A DNA stretch of 20,959 nucleotides from Saprospiraceae bacterium UBA3362 (lineage in GTDB: Bacteria > Bacteroidota > Bacteroidia > Chitinophagales > Saprospiraceae), in assembly GCA_002360455.1 (NCBI GenBank), contig DEQQ01000072.1, forward strand, positions 1 through 20,959, in the 5' to 3' direction. Below are positions 1 to 7,041 of this stretch, piece by piece; within the stretch, counting starts at the first letter, position 1; each line of letters starts with the position of its first letter. Under the pieces are notes generated by a model. That model had not been told where the DNA came from and did no database searches. It saw only the letters and a program-made list of their open reading frames with translations. Made by a program: the position numbers and the translations under genes.

Positions 1-611
1 GTAGGAGGATGAATCGTCATCCAATAATTTTGTAATAGAGGATTGAGTCCATTTCCTTTGATTAGACTTAGATATTGTGCATTTTGGAATAAGGGTATGT
101 TCATTGTGTGCCTCAAAAGTATAAATGGGTTACTCCCAATTTTTAGATCACCAATATAAAATCCAAGCAACATACTGCTCAGAATAAATTGTGCAATCCC
201 GATGATGAGAATTACTCCATTGTGTAAGGGATTCCATCGCTTAATAAAAAAAAATCCAAGAATGCAATTCCAAAACATCCAAAGTAAAAAACTACCTTCT
301 TGTCCTTCCCAAAACGCAGAGAGAATATATTTTCTTGGCAACTCGTCATTGACATGCGCCCAAACATATCTGAATTCATAAAATTTTGAATCCATGATAT
401 AAAACAAAAGGAGAATTGTGCTGAGTACAAAAAATACATGAAGTACATACGAAATTGTAACCGCTTTTCTCCATTGGAGTGAGCTGTAATCAGATTTTAG
501 TTTGATTCCGGCAATAATGAGATAAAGGCTACTAAAGAATGCAGATAGAACTAAAATGTATCCCACATGGGACAGGCTAATATGTTCACCTATGTATTGT
601 ACTTCTTGCAT
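1..611 (-). CDS. ccmF: Cytochrome c biogenesis protein CcmF (5' part; runs off left edge)
   Basis: Heme lyase subunit of the system I cytochrome c maturation pathway; an inner-membrane protein that attaches heme to apocytochrome c outside the cytoplasm. About 203 N-terminal residues are visible and there is no stop before the window edge. The start is the ATG at 611, only 3 bp after the ccmE stop, which suggests translational coupling. Several hydrophobic segments are visible (about residues 15-35, 50-72, 107-123, 131-153). Two family hallmarks can be read: FWEGQEGSFLLW (residues 100-111) and GNGLNPLLQNYWMTIHPP (186-203), the latter leading into the tryptophan-rich heme-handling region of CcmF/CcsA proteins. 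Family CcmF is about 600-1000 residues, so most of the gene lies outside. The call is strong; assignment to CcmF rather than another CcmF/CcsA superfamily member rests partly on the ccmE neighbour. Confidence 0.92.
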   Translation of the reverse strand, partial: MQEVQYIGEHISLSHVGYILVLSAFFSSLYLIIAGIKLKSDYSSLQWRKAVTISYVLHVFFVLSTILLLFYIMDSKFYEFRYVWAHVNDELPRKYILSAFWEGQEGSFLLWMFWNCILGFFFIKRWNPLHNGVILIIGIAQFILSSMLLGFYIGDLKIGSNPFILLRHTMNIPLFQNAQYLSLIKGNGLNPLLQNYWMTIHPP

Positions 612-614
612 GAA

Positions 615-1007
615 TTAACTTTCAGATTTTACATACACTTCTTCGTCTTTATACTTTGAAGGGCATTTGAGTAAAATATCTTGAGCCACAAAAATATCAT
701 TTTCCATTTTGCCTGTGATGACTATTTGTTCTGACAGTTCAAAGTCTTGCGGCTTGGCTGCTTTTAATACAACTTTATTGGTTATGCCTTTTTGATCGGT
801 CACATAAAAGGAAAGGTAATTTGGATCTTTTGCTGCGTCATAATATATTTCTTGATCTTTGGCAAGTTGGCCTACGAGTTTTACCACTTTTCCTTTAGAC
901 TTTGCTTCTTCGAAATTTGAGTAAGTGGTTAGATCTCCGGATGCATTGATTAGTAGAAATACGGCTGCTGTGACAAAAATGATGCTAATGATAACGGACT
1001 TTTTCAT
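615..1007 (-). CDS. ccmE: Cytochrome c maturation heme chaperone CcmE, CxxxY type
   Basis: Periplasmic heme chaperone, anchored by one N-terminal membrane segment (about residues 4-21), that carries heme to CcmF. 130 residues. The body is an OB-fold-like region (about 27-115) with the family pattern VKLVGQLAKD, LSFYVTDQKG and VITGKM. The conserved C-terminal block is ILLKCPSKYKDEEV: the heme-attaching position is Cys115 followed by Tyr119 (CxxxY), where proteobacterial CcmE has histidine (HxxxY). Cysteine forms of CcmE are established in archaea and some deltaproteobacteria (the system I* variant), so this is probably functional and not a defect. It lies directly upstream of ccmF with a 3-bp gap, forming an operon. 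No clear TAnnTTTG promoter is seen upstream. Confidence 0.93.
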   Translation of the reverse strand: MKKSVIISIIFVTAAVFLLINASGDLTTYSNFEEAKSKGKVVKLVGQLAKDQEIYYDAAKDPNYLSFYVTDQKGITNKVVLKAAKPQDFELSEQIVITGKMENDIFVAQDILLKCPSKYKDEEVYVKSES

Positions 1008-1403
1008 GCTTGCTTTTGTGAAATTATCTTGTTAAAACTTTGATTAAATTGTTTTACATTATGTAATAAAGAAAAATACAGCTTGACCACCAAATTGCTT
1101 TTTAATATGAAGTATTAATTCATAAAAAAAAATTTACTCTGTTGTGTGAGCTGCTTGTATTGCACAGCTGCAAGCTGTGGTGCAAAGCACCGAGCGAAAG
1201 CGAAGCAAGGAAAGCAGCGACCTTCCATGAAATGGAAGGGCACACCCAAATCTATTTTGCAGTTTTTCATTTAAGCTTGTTTCTGTCAAACTACAAGATG
1301 GCAAAACTACTTGAAATAAAGTAATTTTGGGGGCATTTGTTTAAAACAATTCATAGTTTTGAATAGTTAATCTTGCTTAACATTCTAGGCAAAAATTTAA
1401 ATC
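1008..1403. other. Intergenic region between divergent ccmE and ABC ATPase genes
   Basis: No convincing gene. The region holds a GC-rich, multi-hairpin element (1144-1245, listed separately) set in AT-rich flanks, and an isolated TAATTTTG sequence at 1322-1329 that resembles a Bacteroidota -7 element but lacks a TTG at the right distance. A 60-codon reading frame across 1142-1324 starts with TTG and its first half is just the hairpin element read as codons, so it is not called. Confidence 0.7.
1144..1245. repeat. Multi-hairpin GC-rich element (possible dispersed palindromic repeat or structured RNA)
   Basis: A nested set of inverted repeats can be read directly. An outer pair GTGTG (1144-1148)/CACAC (1241-1245) encloses two arms. 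Arm 1 is closed by GCTGCTT (1150-1156)/AAGCAGC (1212-1218). Inside it is a 7-bp hairpin CACAGCT-gca-AGCTGTG (1163-1179) and a 5-bp hairpin GGTGC-aaa-GCACC (1179-1191); these share base 1179, so one pair is lost if both form. Arm 2 is an 8-bp hairpin CCTTCCAT-gaa-ATGGAAGG (1221-1239). All three hairpins have three-base loops. Base composition is clearly richer in G+C than the flanks. Only one copy occurs here, so 'repeat' is an inference from style. Alternatives are a regulatory RNA or the remnant of a small non-autonomous mobile element. Confidence 0.55.
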
Positions 1404-2063
1404 ATGGCGGCAGATGTACTTTCATTGCAAAAGTTTAGCGTTTTACGCAATTCTGCACCGATTTTTGAAGATTTGGATGTGGAATTGGACAATGGAGAAA
1501 TAGCGGTTTTTTTAGGGCGACAATCTGCAGGTAAATCCTTACTTGCAAAAAGTATAATTGGCCAATATTCTAATATTCAAGGTGTTATAAAAGTGCTGGG
1601 GTTTAGCTTGAATCCCATTTCTTCTGCTCATCTCAACGAACTGAGACAAAAGATAGCTTATGTAAGTCCGGAATTTCCGCTGATTAAGAATAAAACTGTT
1701 CGTGTCAATTTGTCGCTTTCGCTTTTGGCTTCTAACAGAATTAGAGAGGACGAGACCGATTTAATGATTCAGCAGCAATTGATAGCATTGGATATTGAGC
1801 ATCTCTCTTCAAGAATTTGTTCAGAATTGTCCGGTTCGGAAGACTTTTTAGTCAGAATGGCTAGAGGTTTAGTTGGTAAGCCTAGGCTTATTCTCATAGA
1901 TGATCTTAATATTCATAAAATGGTGGATGAATTTCCTCTTTTGGACACTGAATTGATCAATTTGAACCAAAAGGATAAGCTCAATCTGTTTGTATTCTGC
2001 TCAGAGACAAGAGGGTTTTCAAGTTCTTTTTTTCAGAATGTAATAAATTTGGTTCCTCGTTAA
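1404..2063 (+). CDS. FtsE-like ABC ATPase with degenerate catalytic motifs
   Basis: A 219-residue cytoplasmic nucleotide-binding domain of ABC type. Length and the order of blocks resemble FtsE, the ATPase that with FtsX controls septal peptidoglycan hydrolysis. Walker A is intact (GRQSAGKS, residues 38-45). The other motifs are altered: the Q-loop reads VSPEF (87-91) where FtsE has VFQDF, so the glutamine is lost; the signature is LSGSE (142-146) instead of LSGGQ/E; Walker B is LILIDD (162-167), with Asp in the place of the catalytic Glu; and the H-loop region reads FCSETR (198-203), with no histidine. ATP binding is therefore likely, but efficient hydrolysis is doubtful. No permease gene is adjacent; ffh follows 54 bp downstream on the same strand. 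The FtsE assignment is moderate. CcmA was considered because of the nearby ccm genes, but orientation and motif pattern do not favour it. Confidence 0.72.
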   Translation: MAADVLSLQKFSVLRNSAPIFEDLDVELDNGEIAVFLGRQSAGKSLLAKSIIGQYSNIQGVIKVLGFSLNPISSAHLNELRQKIAYVSPEFPLIKNKTVRVNLSLSLLASNRIREDETDLMIQQQLIALDIEHLSSRICSELSGSEDFLVRMARGLVGKPRLILIDDLNIHKMVDEFPLLDTELINLNQKDKLNLFVFCSETRGFSSSFFQNVINLVPR

Positions 2064-2092
2064 GGAAAAGGGGAATGATTGTTATTAGCCAT

Positions 2093-2100
2093 TATCTTTG
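2093..2100 (+). promoter_or_regulatory. Putative -7 promoter element upstream of ffh
   Basis: TATCTTTG followed by C matches the Bacteroidota -7 consensus TAnnTTTG and lies 17 bp before the ffh ATG. I see no TTG at the usual 17-23-bp distance upstream, so the -33 half is missing or weak. The same octamer occurs before rpmI, tRNA-Ala and the mini-lipoprotein gene. Confidence 0.5.
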
Positions 2101-2117
2101 CATAAAATTTTAGAACC

Positions 2118-3458
2118 ATGTTTGAGAGTTTAAATGAGAAACTTGATTCGGCGTTTCAGCTTATAAAAGGAGAACGTACCATTACAGAACTCAATGTAGC
2201 TGAATCTATTAAAGAGATCAGGAGAGCTTTGGTTTCTGCGGATGTTAACTACAAAATAGCCAAAGAATTTACAGATAAAGTCAAAGATCAGGCACTGGGA
2301 ACAAAAAATGTACTCAAGGCTGTTAAGCCCGGAGAACTCATGGTAAAAATTGTCATGGATGAGCTTGTTGAGCTCATGGGAGGGCAGGCTGCCGGGCTAA
2401 ATCTTAATGGGAATCCCGCGGTAATTTTGATTTCGGGTCTTCAAGGTAGTGGAAAAACTACATTTTCAGGAAAATTAGCGCTTTATTTAAAGTCCAAAAA
2501 AGGAAAAAAACCTGTATTGACAGCCTGTGATGTTTATAGGCCTGCTGCGATAGACCAATTGACCGTTTTAGCTGAACAGGTAGGAGTGCCCATTTATAAA
2601 AACTATGAATCAAAAGATCCTGTAGCTATTGCGACAGAAGCAATTTTGCAAGCTAAAAAGGATGGCAATGATGTAGTAATCATCGATACTGCGGGTAGAA
2701 CCTCTGTGGATGAAGAAATGATGGCCGAAATTGAAAGAATCAAAAATGCCATCAGTCCTCAGGAGACATTGTTTGTAGTGGACTCAATGACCGGACAGGA
2801 TGCGGTGACCACAGCTCAAGCATTTCACGATAGGATACAGTATGATGGGGTTGTATTGACCAAGCTTGATGGTGATACCAGAGGTGGAGCTGCACTTTCT
2901 GTAAAATATACAGTGGGCAAACCTATCAAGTTTGTTTCTACCGGAGAGAAAATGGACGCTTTGGATATTTTCTATCCTGACCGTATGGCTCAGCGGATAT
3001 TAGGAATGGGGGATATTGTTTCTTTTGTGGAACGAGCTCAAGATCAGTATGATGAGCTGGAGGCCAAAAAGATTGAGAAAAAAATTAAAGCCAATACATT
3101 TGATTTTAATGACTTTCTGAGTCAGATTAATCAAATTAAGAAAATGGGTGATATAAAATCCCTACTGGGGATGATTCCGGGAGTAGGAAAGATGACAAAA
3201 GACATTGACATCAATAATGATTCTTTCAAAAAAGTGGAGGCAATCATCCATTCTATGACTCCTATGGAGAGAAAGAATCCGGATGCATTGAATATGAGCC
3301 GAAAGACCAGAATAGCCAAAGGTTGCGGTCAGAACATTCATGAGATCAACGCATTTATTAAGCAATTTGAGGAAATGCGAAAAATGATGCACATGTTTTC
3401 GAAGGGACAGGGAATGGGTAATATGATGAATCAAATGAGAAACACAAGAAGATTTTAA
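2118..3458 (+). CDS. ffh: Signal recognition particle GTPase Ffh (SRP54)
   Basis: Protein subunit of the signal recognition particle; with 4.5S RNA it recognises hydrophobic signal sequences on ribosomes and hands them to FtsY at the inner membrane. 446 residues, a normal length. The N domain covers about 1-90. The G domain covers about 98-295, with G1 GLQGSGKTT (107-115), DTAGR (190-194) and TKLDGD (248-253). The methionine-rich M domain follows from about 325, ending in a Met-rich tail (420-440). The RNA-binding helix-turn-helix reads SRKTRIAKGCG (394-404); many homologues have GSG at the end, so Cys403 is a small deviation. Start at ATG 2118, with the family-typical N-terminus MFESLNEKLDSAF. 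A weak AT-rich terminator overlaps the stop. Confidence 0.98.
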   Translation: MFESLNEKLDSAFQLIKGERTITELNVAESIKEIRRALVSADVNYKIAKEFTDKVKDQALGTKNVLKAVKPGELMVKIVMDELVELMGGQAAGLNLNGNPAVILISGLQGSGKTTFSGKLALYLKSKKGKKPVLTACDVYRPAAIDQLTVLAEQVGVPIYKNYESKDPVAIATEAILQAKKDGNDVVIIDTAGRTSVDEEMMAEIERIKNAISPQETLFVVDSMTGQDAVTTAQAFHDRIQYDGVVLTKLDGDTRGGAALSVKYTVGKPIKFVSTGEKMDALDIFYPDRMAQRILGMGDIVSFVERAQDQYDELEAKKIEKKIKANTFDFNDFLSQINQIKKMGDIKSLLGMIPGVGKMTKDIDINNDSFKKVEAIIHSMTPMERKNPDALNMSRKTRIAKGCGQNIHEINAFIKQFEEMRKMMHMFSKGQGMGNMMNQMRNTRRF

Positions 3459-3478
3459 CCGTATTTAAATCTTTTTTT
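3451..3478 (+). terminator. Weak intrinsic terminator at the end of ffh
   Basis: GATTT (3451-3455) pairs with AAATC (3467-3471), with two further A-T pairs after one mismatch, and is followed by seven T (3472-3478). The ffh stop codon lies inside the stem. The stem is AT-rich, so its strength is uncertain. Confidence 0.45.
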
Positions 3479-3485
3479 ATTAATA

Positions 3486-3516
3486 TTGCAGGGTAGAATT
3501 TATCACTCTATGTTTG
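3486..3516 (+). promoter_or_regulatory. Putative promoter of the T9SS-exported protein gene
   Basis: TTG (3486-3488), a 20-bp spacer and TATGTTTG (3509-3516) fit the Bacteroidota TTG-N17-23-TAnnTTTG promoter. Transcription would begin near 3523, giving a leader of about 80 bases before the chosen ATG at 3606. Confidence 0.6.
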
Positions 3517-3605
3517 CTTGCAGAAGAATTGGTATTTTCATTTTTTTTGCATGCTAACAGGATGTGGTTCATAAAGATTTTAGTGCATTTTTAGTTTTAG
3601 ATTTT

Positions 3606-6059
3606 ATGAAACAATTTCGTACTCTTTTTCTCTTGATCCTTTTTCAGTTTCTTTTATTTAAAAGTTTAACTGCTCAACTGGCTAATGGAGCGACGGCTCC
3701 CGACTTTACCGTGACTACAATTAATGGAGGTAGTTTTTCTTTGTACAGTGCTATGGGATCTAGTAAAGCCGCATGCTTGGATTTTATGGCAACATGGTGC
3801 TCTCCGTGTTGGAGTTTTCATCAAAGTCATGTTCTCTCTAATGTATACACCAATTTAGGGTCACAGACTACTGCCATAATGCTTGAGGGTGATTATAATA
3901 CCAACACAGATTGTTTGTATGATTTGCCTACTTGTACGGGGAGTGGAACTTGGGGTAATTGGGTTACAGGTACTCCTTATCCAATAGCTGATTTGAGCTC
4001 ATCTGATGGTGTTAGAGAGATGTATCAAGTTAGTTATTTCCCAACTCTATATGTTATATCGCCGGATAAGCGAGCGTGGGAGATTATTTCCAGAACTTAT
4101 TCAAATTACGAAAATTGGATCACAAAAAGTTTTAAATTAAATGTTACAAATGCCAATGTCACAAATTCGAATTGCGGCAATGATGGAAAAATTCAATTAA
4201 GTGTAGCATTCGGCTACGGAGCTTTGCAATACAAATGGAGTAATGGTGCAACCACAAAAGATTTGACAAATGTCGGTGGTGGAACATATAAAGTAACCAT
4301 AACGGATGCTAATGGCTATTTTGATGAATTTGGCCCTTGGACAATCGATGGTCCTGAAAGGCCAACAGAAATAGTTTACGAAAAAATTACTCATAATCTT
4401 TGTTTCTCAGGGACTTCAGGAAGTATTTCATTATCTACAGATTACGGTACTCCTCCATATAATTATCAATGGAATTCCGGCCAAACTACCGAGTCTATTT
4501 TTGACATTCCTGCAGGGAATTATAGAGTGTCTGTTACAGATAATAATGGTTGTATTCTTATAAAATCATTCTTGGTCACAGAACCAAGTCAAATGTTTAC
4601 AGATCGAAATTCTTTGGATGAAATTTGTGATGGACAGAATGGATGGGCAAGCTTTTTACCACGCGGTGGTGTTCCTCCTTATCGATACAATATAGGAAAA
4701 GGTTATCAAAGCTCAAATGAATTTGTAGGGTTAAAACAAGGTAATTATTCTGTTACAATCACGGATCGAAATAATTGCAATTTGATTGATGAATTTACAT
4801 TGGGAGGAACCAGTAAACCAGAGGTAAAGCCCGGCCTTGGGGTCAATATTACCTGCCTTTCGGACACGATTATTTTGTTTGGAGAAGGATCTTCTGTTGG
4901 TAATGAATTTCGTTACCAATGGACTACAAAAAGCGGAAGAATTGTGGGAAGCTCAAATCAGTTAGAAATTAAAGCAGATAAAAAGGGGTGGTATGTTTTG
5001 CAAATTCACAATACACAAAATGGTTGTTCTAATTTGGATTCGGTCTATGTTAATGATATCAGAAAGTATCCATTTATATCTGCTCCGAATGATTCCACAT
5101 TAAATTGTAAAACCCAGTCATTGATTTTAGAGGGTAAAACACAGGGTCCACATATGAGATATTATTGGACAATCCTCAATACAAATTATAAAGACAGCTC
5201 AAGAGTTATTACTGTGAATCAAAAAGACAATTATGTTTTTAATGTTTTAGACACAATAAATTTCTGTTTATCAAAAGATACGGTGATCATTCAAAAAGAC
5301 GTTGCCTTGCCTGTGATTCAACTTGCCTCGAAAGATGAATTGTTACTGTGTAAAGCAAATGAGAAAACTTTGGATGCTGCCGGTTCTTCTTTTGGTCAGC
5401 GATATGATATTCTGTGGACAACCTCCAATGGAAATATTCTCTCAGGCCAAAATACACTTAATCCGATAATTAATAGAGCCGGACAATATTTATTGAATAT
5501 ATCTGATCATGTTAATTATTGCAGTGCTTCTGCAAGTATAGAAATAGTAGAATTTATTGAGCTTAAGCCGGAATTTGACGTTAAGAAAACAAATGATTTT
5601 GATTTTGAATTTACTAACAATACATTAGGCAACATTGTCACTTTACTTTGGAATTTCGGCGATAGTAAAACAAGCACAGAAATTAATCCAAAACACAGCT
5701 TCACTCAAATCGGAGAATTTAAAGTTTGTTTGGAAGTTGAAAACCCATGTGGATTGCAAAGTAACTGTAAGACAATTAAAGTTAGTACTCCGACCTCAAC
5801 AGAGGAAGAGCTTATAGAACATTTTTCAGTTGCTCCAAATCCAAGCTACGGAAAATTTGAAATTCGTTCTAATTTAATTACAAAAAATTCTACCATTCAA
5901 ATTTTCAATACGAATGGAGTTTTACTGAATAATGTAGAAATTAAAACCGAATTAAACAAGGCAATAATTGAAATAAAGAATGTAAAATCAGGAATATATT
6001 TTGCTGAAATACAGACAGGCAAACTGAAAAAAATAAAGAAATTGATTGTTGTCGATTAA
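3606..6059 (+). CDS. Secreted thioredoxin-like/SprB-repeat/PKD protein with T9SS sorting domain
   Basis: An 817-residue modular exported protein. The ATG at 3606 is chosen because it begins a good signal peptide (MKQFRTLFLLILFQFLLFKSLTAQ, cleavage near 24); a GTG 42 bases upstream only adds an unsuitable extension. Residues about 30-165 form a TlpA/AhpC-like thioredoxin fold with WCSPCW (Cys65, Cys68) and the cis-proline block YFPTLYVI. Three SprB-like repeats follow (about 186-238, 262-316, 337-391), each with a pattern like PPYxYxWxxGxTT...aGxYxVxVTDxNgC. Then come Ig-like modules (about 405-650), a PKD domain (about 656-728, WNFGD and the HSFTQIGEF block) and a C-terminal type A T9SS sorting domain (about 740-817, VAPNPSYGKFEI to the end). 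It is expected on the surface or released. The redox role is inferred from CxxC only; the substrate is unknown. Confidence 0.88.
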   Translation: MKQFRTLFLLILFQFLLFKSLTAQLANGATAPDFTVTTINGGSFSLYSAMGSSKAACLDFMATWCSPCWSFHQSHVLSNVYTNLGSQTTAIMLEGDYNTNTDCLYDLPTCTGSGTWGNWVTGTPYPIADLSSSDGVREMYQVSYFPTLYVISPDKRAWEIISRTYSNYENWITKSFKLNVTNANVTNSNCGNDGKIQLSVAFGYGALQYKWSNGATTKDLTNVGGGTYKVTITDANGYFDEFGPWTIDGPERPTEIVYEKITHNLCFSGTSGSISLSTDYGTPPYNYQWNSGQTTESIFDIPAGNYRVSVTDNNGCILIKSFLVTEPSQMFTDRNSLDEICDGQNGWASFLPRGGVPPYRYNIGKGYQSSNEFVGLKQGNYSVTITDRNNCNLIDEFTLGGTSKPEVKPGLGVNITCLSDTIILFGEGSSVGNEFRYQWTTKSGRIVGSSNQLEIKADKKGWYVLQIHNTQNGCSNLDSVYVNDIRKYPFISAPNDSTLNCKTQSLILEGKTQGPHMRYYWTILNTNYKDSSRVITVNQKDNYVFNVLDTINFCLSKDTVIIQKDVALPVIQLASKDELLLCKANEKTLDAAGSSFGQRYDILWTTSNGNILSGQNTLNPIINRAGQYLLNISDHVNYCSASASIEIVEFIELKPEFDVKKTNDFDFEFTNNTLGNIVTLLWNFGDSKTSTEINPKHSFTQIGEFKVCLEVENPCGLQSNCKTIKVSTPTSTEEELIEHFSVAPNPSYGKFEIRSNLITKNSTIQIFNTNGVLLNNVEIKTELNKAIIEIKNVKSGIYFAEIQTGKLKKIKKLIVVD

Positions 6060-6709
6060 GTCTTAATTGCGCGCGTTACTTCTCTTTTTCCTCTCGGACC
6101 GGGAAGAGACTCAACTGTAAAACCTAGAGTTTTTAGATCTCTTTTAAATTGCCCTTTGGAGCAAAAACTTACCAGTATGCCTTGATGGGTCAATGATGAG
6201 TAACACTTTTCAATTTGTTTGATATCCCACATTTCAGATTGACTTGAATGTGCGAAAGCGTCATAATAGATTAAATTTGGATTCCAGTGGATAAGATAAT
6301 GAAGCCAATCTGCATGAATTAATTGAAATTGAATGTATTTTGTAAGCTCTACTTTTTTTTCATTAAATAAGCGCTTATAGTAGGGAAAATGGAATTGTTC
6401 CAATTCATACAATTGGTCTATCTGCTCTTGTCTGAGAACATACTGTTCTATTGATCTGTAGTCCATTTGGAGATTGTGAGATAGAGCAAATTGTATGCTT
6501 AAGCAAGCGTTGAGACCGGAACCAAAGCCAATTTCAAATAATCTTATGTCTTTTTGGCCTGAATTGGATAAAAAGTTGAGACCGTATTCTATATAAACTT
6601 TTTGGCTTTCTGATAGGGCTCCGAAATGAGAATGAAAGCCGGCCTGGAATCTTTCAGAAAAAATAGTAAATGAACCATCTAATGTTGGGGTAAGTTTGTG
6701 CTCTTCCAT
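6056..6709 (-). CDS. mnmD: MnmD-like tRNA 5-(aminomethyl)-2-thiouridine methyltransferase (MnmC N-terminal domain family)
   Basis: A 217-residue SAM-dependent methyltransferase of the DUF752/MnmC-N family. The stand-alone form, MnmD, methylates 5-aminomethyl-2-thiouridine at wobble position 34 of certain tRNAs. Visible motifs: PTxDGSxT near the N-terminus (7-15), the SAM-binding loop LFEIGFGSGLNA (57-68), the acidic block YYDAFAHSSQSEMWD (148-162), which corresponds to the family DAFAP...EMW motif, and GPRGKREVTRA (204-214), matching the GxxxKRE end. There is no C-terminal FAD oxidase domain, so this is MnmD and not the bifunctional MnmC. Its stop codon overlaps the stop of the convergent T9SS-protein gene (bases 6056-6059). 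A minus-strand terminator lies just upstream, so it needs its own promoter or read-through. Confidence 0.85.
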   Translation of the reverse strand: MEEHKLTPTLDGSFTIFSERFQAGFHSHFGALSESQKVYIEYGLNFLSNSGQKDIRLFEIGFGSGLNACLSIQFALSHNLQMDYRSIEQYVLRQEQIDQLYELEQFHFPYYKRLFNEKKVELTKYIQFQLIHADWLHYLIHWNPNLIYYDAFAHSSQSEMWDIKQIEKCYSSLTHQGILVSFCSKGQFKRDLKTLGFTVESLPGPRGKREVTRAIKT

Positions 6710-6715
6710 CAGAAA

Positions 6716-6748
6716 ATAAAAAAACCGACCTATAATAATAAGTCGGTT
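6716..6748 (-). terminator. Intrinsic terminator after the mini-lipoprotein gene
   Basis: AACCGAC (6723-6729) and GTCGGTT (6742-6748) form a perfect 7-bp stem with a 12-base loop. Read on the minus strand the stem is followed by a T-run (6722-6716). It sits 23 bases after the stop of the small lipoprotein gene and only a few bases before the mnmD start. On the plus strand the tail is also T-rich, but no plus-strand gene ends here. Confidence 0.75.
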
Positions 6749-6771
6749 AGCTTTTTATTATCATTTATATC

Positions 6772-6936
6772 TTAAAAGCCGAAGCTCAAAAAGAAGCTAA
6801 CTGATTGAATAGCAGTGCTTAATAATTCTGTAATCGAAAAATCATACGGACAGCCATATCCTCTGCTGCAAGAGCTCATTAAGACAACCAAACCCGTAAA
6901 ATAAAAAACATGCTGTTTCAAATTTGACTTTTTCAT
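6772..6936 (-). CDS. 54-residue hypothetical lipoprotein with RGYGCP motif
   Basis: A small reading frame found by eye: 54 residues from ATG 6936 to TAA 6772. The N-terminus is basic (MKKSNLK), followed by a hydrophobic stretch (FYFTGLVVLM) and a lipobox-like MSSC with Cys23, so the mature protein would be a lipid-anchored peptide of only about 32 residues. It begins CSRGYGCPYDFSITELL and ends in a hydrophobic, Ser/Phe-rich tail. Three things argue that it is real: a classical lipoprotein signal, a TATCTTTG promoter-like element at 6988-6981 upstream, and a perfect terminator directly downstream. I do not recognise a characterised family. The mature part has one further cysteine (Cys29). Function unknown. 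Confidence 0.72.
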   Translation of the reverse strand: MKKSNLKQHVFYFTGLVVLMSSCSRGYGCPYDFSITELLSTAIQSVSFFLSFGF

Positions 6937-6980
6937 ATCGAAATAAATTGAAATGTAAACAATACCAACTAAACGAAGAA

Positions 6981-6988
6981 CAAAGATA
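6981..6988 (-). promoter_or_regulatory. Putative -7 element for the mini-lipoprotein gene
   Basis: TATCTTTG on the minus strand, 44 bases before the ATG at 6936, matches TAnnTTTG exactly. No well-placed TTG was found for the -33 half. Confidence 0.45.
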
Positions 6989-7041
6989 AAATATTTTTTG
7001 AAAATATCCTATGTTTACGACATATAAGAAAATTTTAACAA

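Noticed and set aside
1142..1324. A 60-codon plus-strand reading frame
   Set aside because: It begins with TTG, its first half is the hairpin element read as codons, and its composition is unlike a protein. No signal or domain is seen.
3131..3434. Minus-strand frames opposite ffh, and similar frames opposite other genes
   Set aside because: They are shadows of strongly supported genes and have no signal or domain of their own.
3564..3605. Upstream GTG start for the T9SS-exported protein
   Set aside because: It would place 14 extra residues before a signal peptide that begins perfectly at the ATG 3606.
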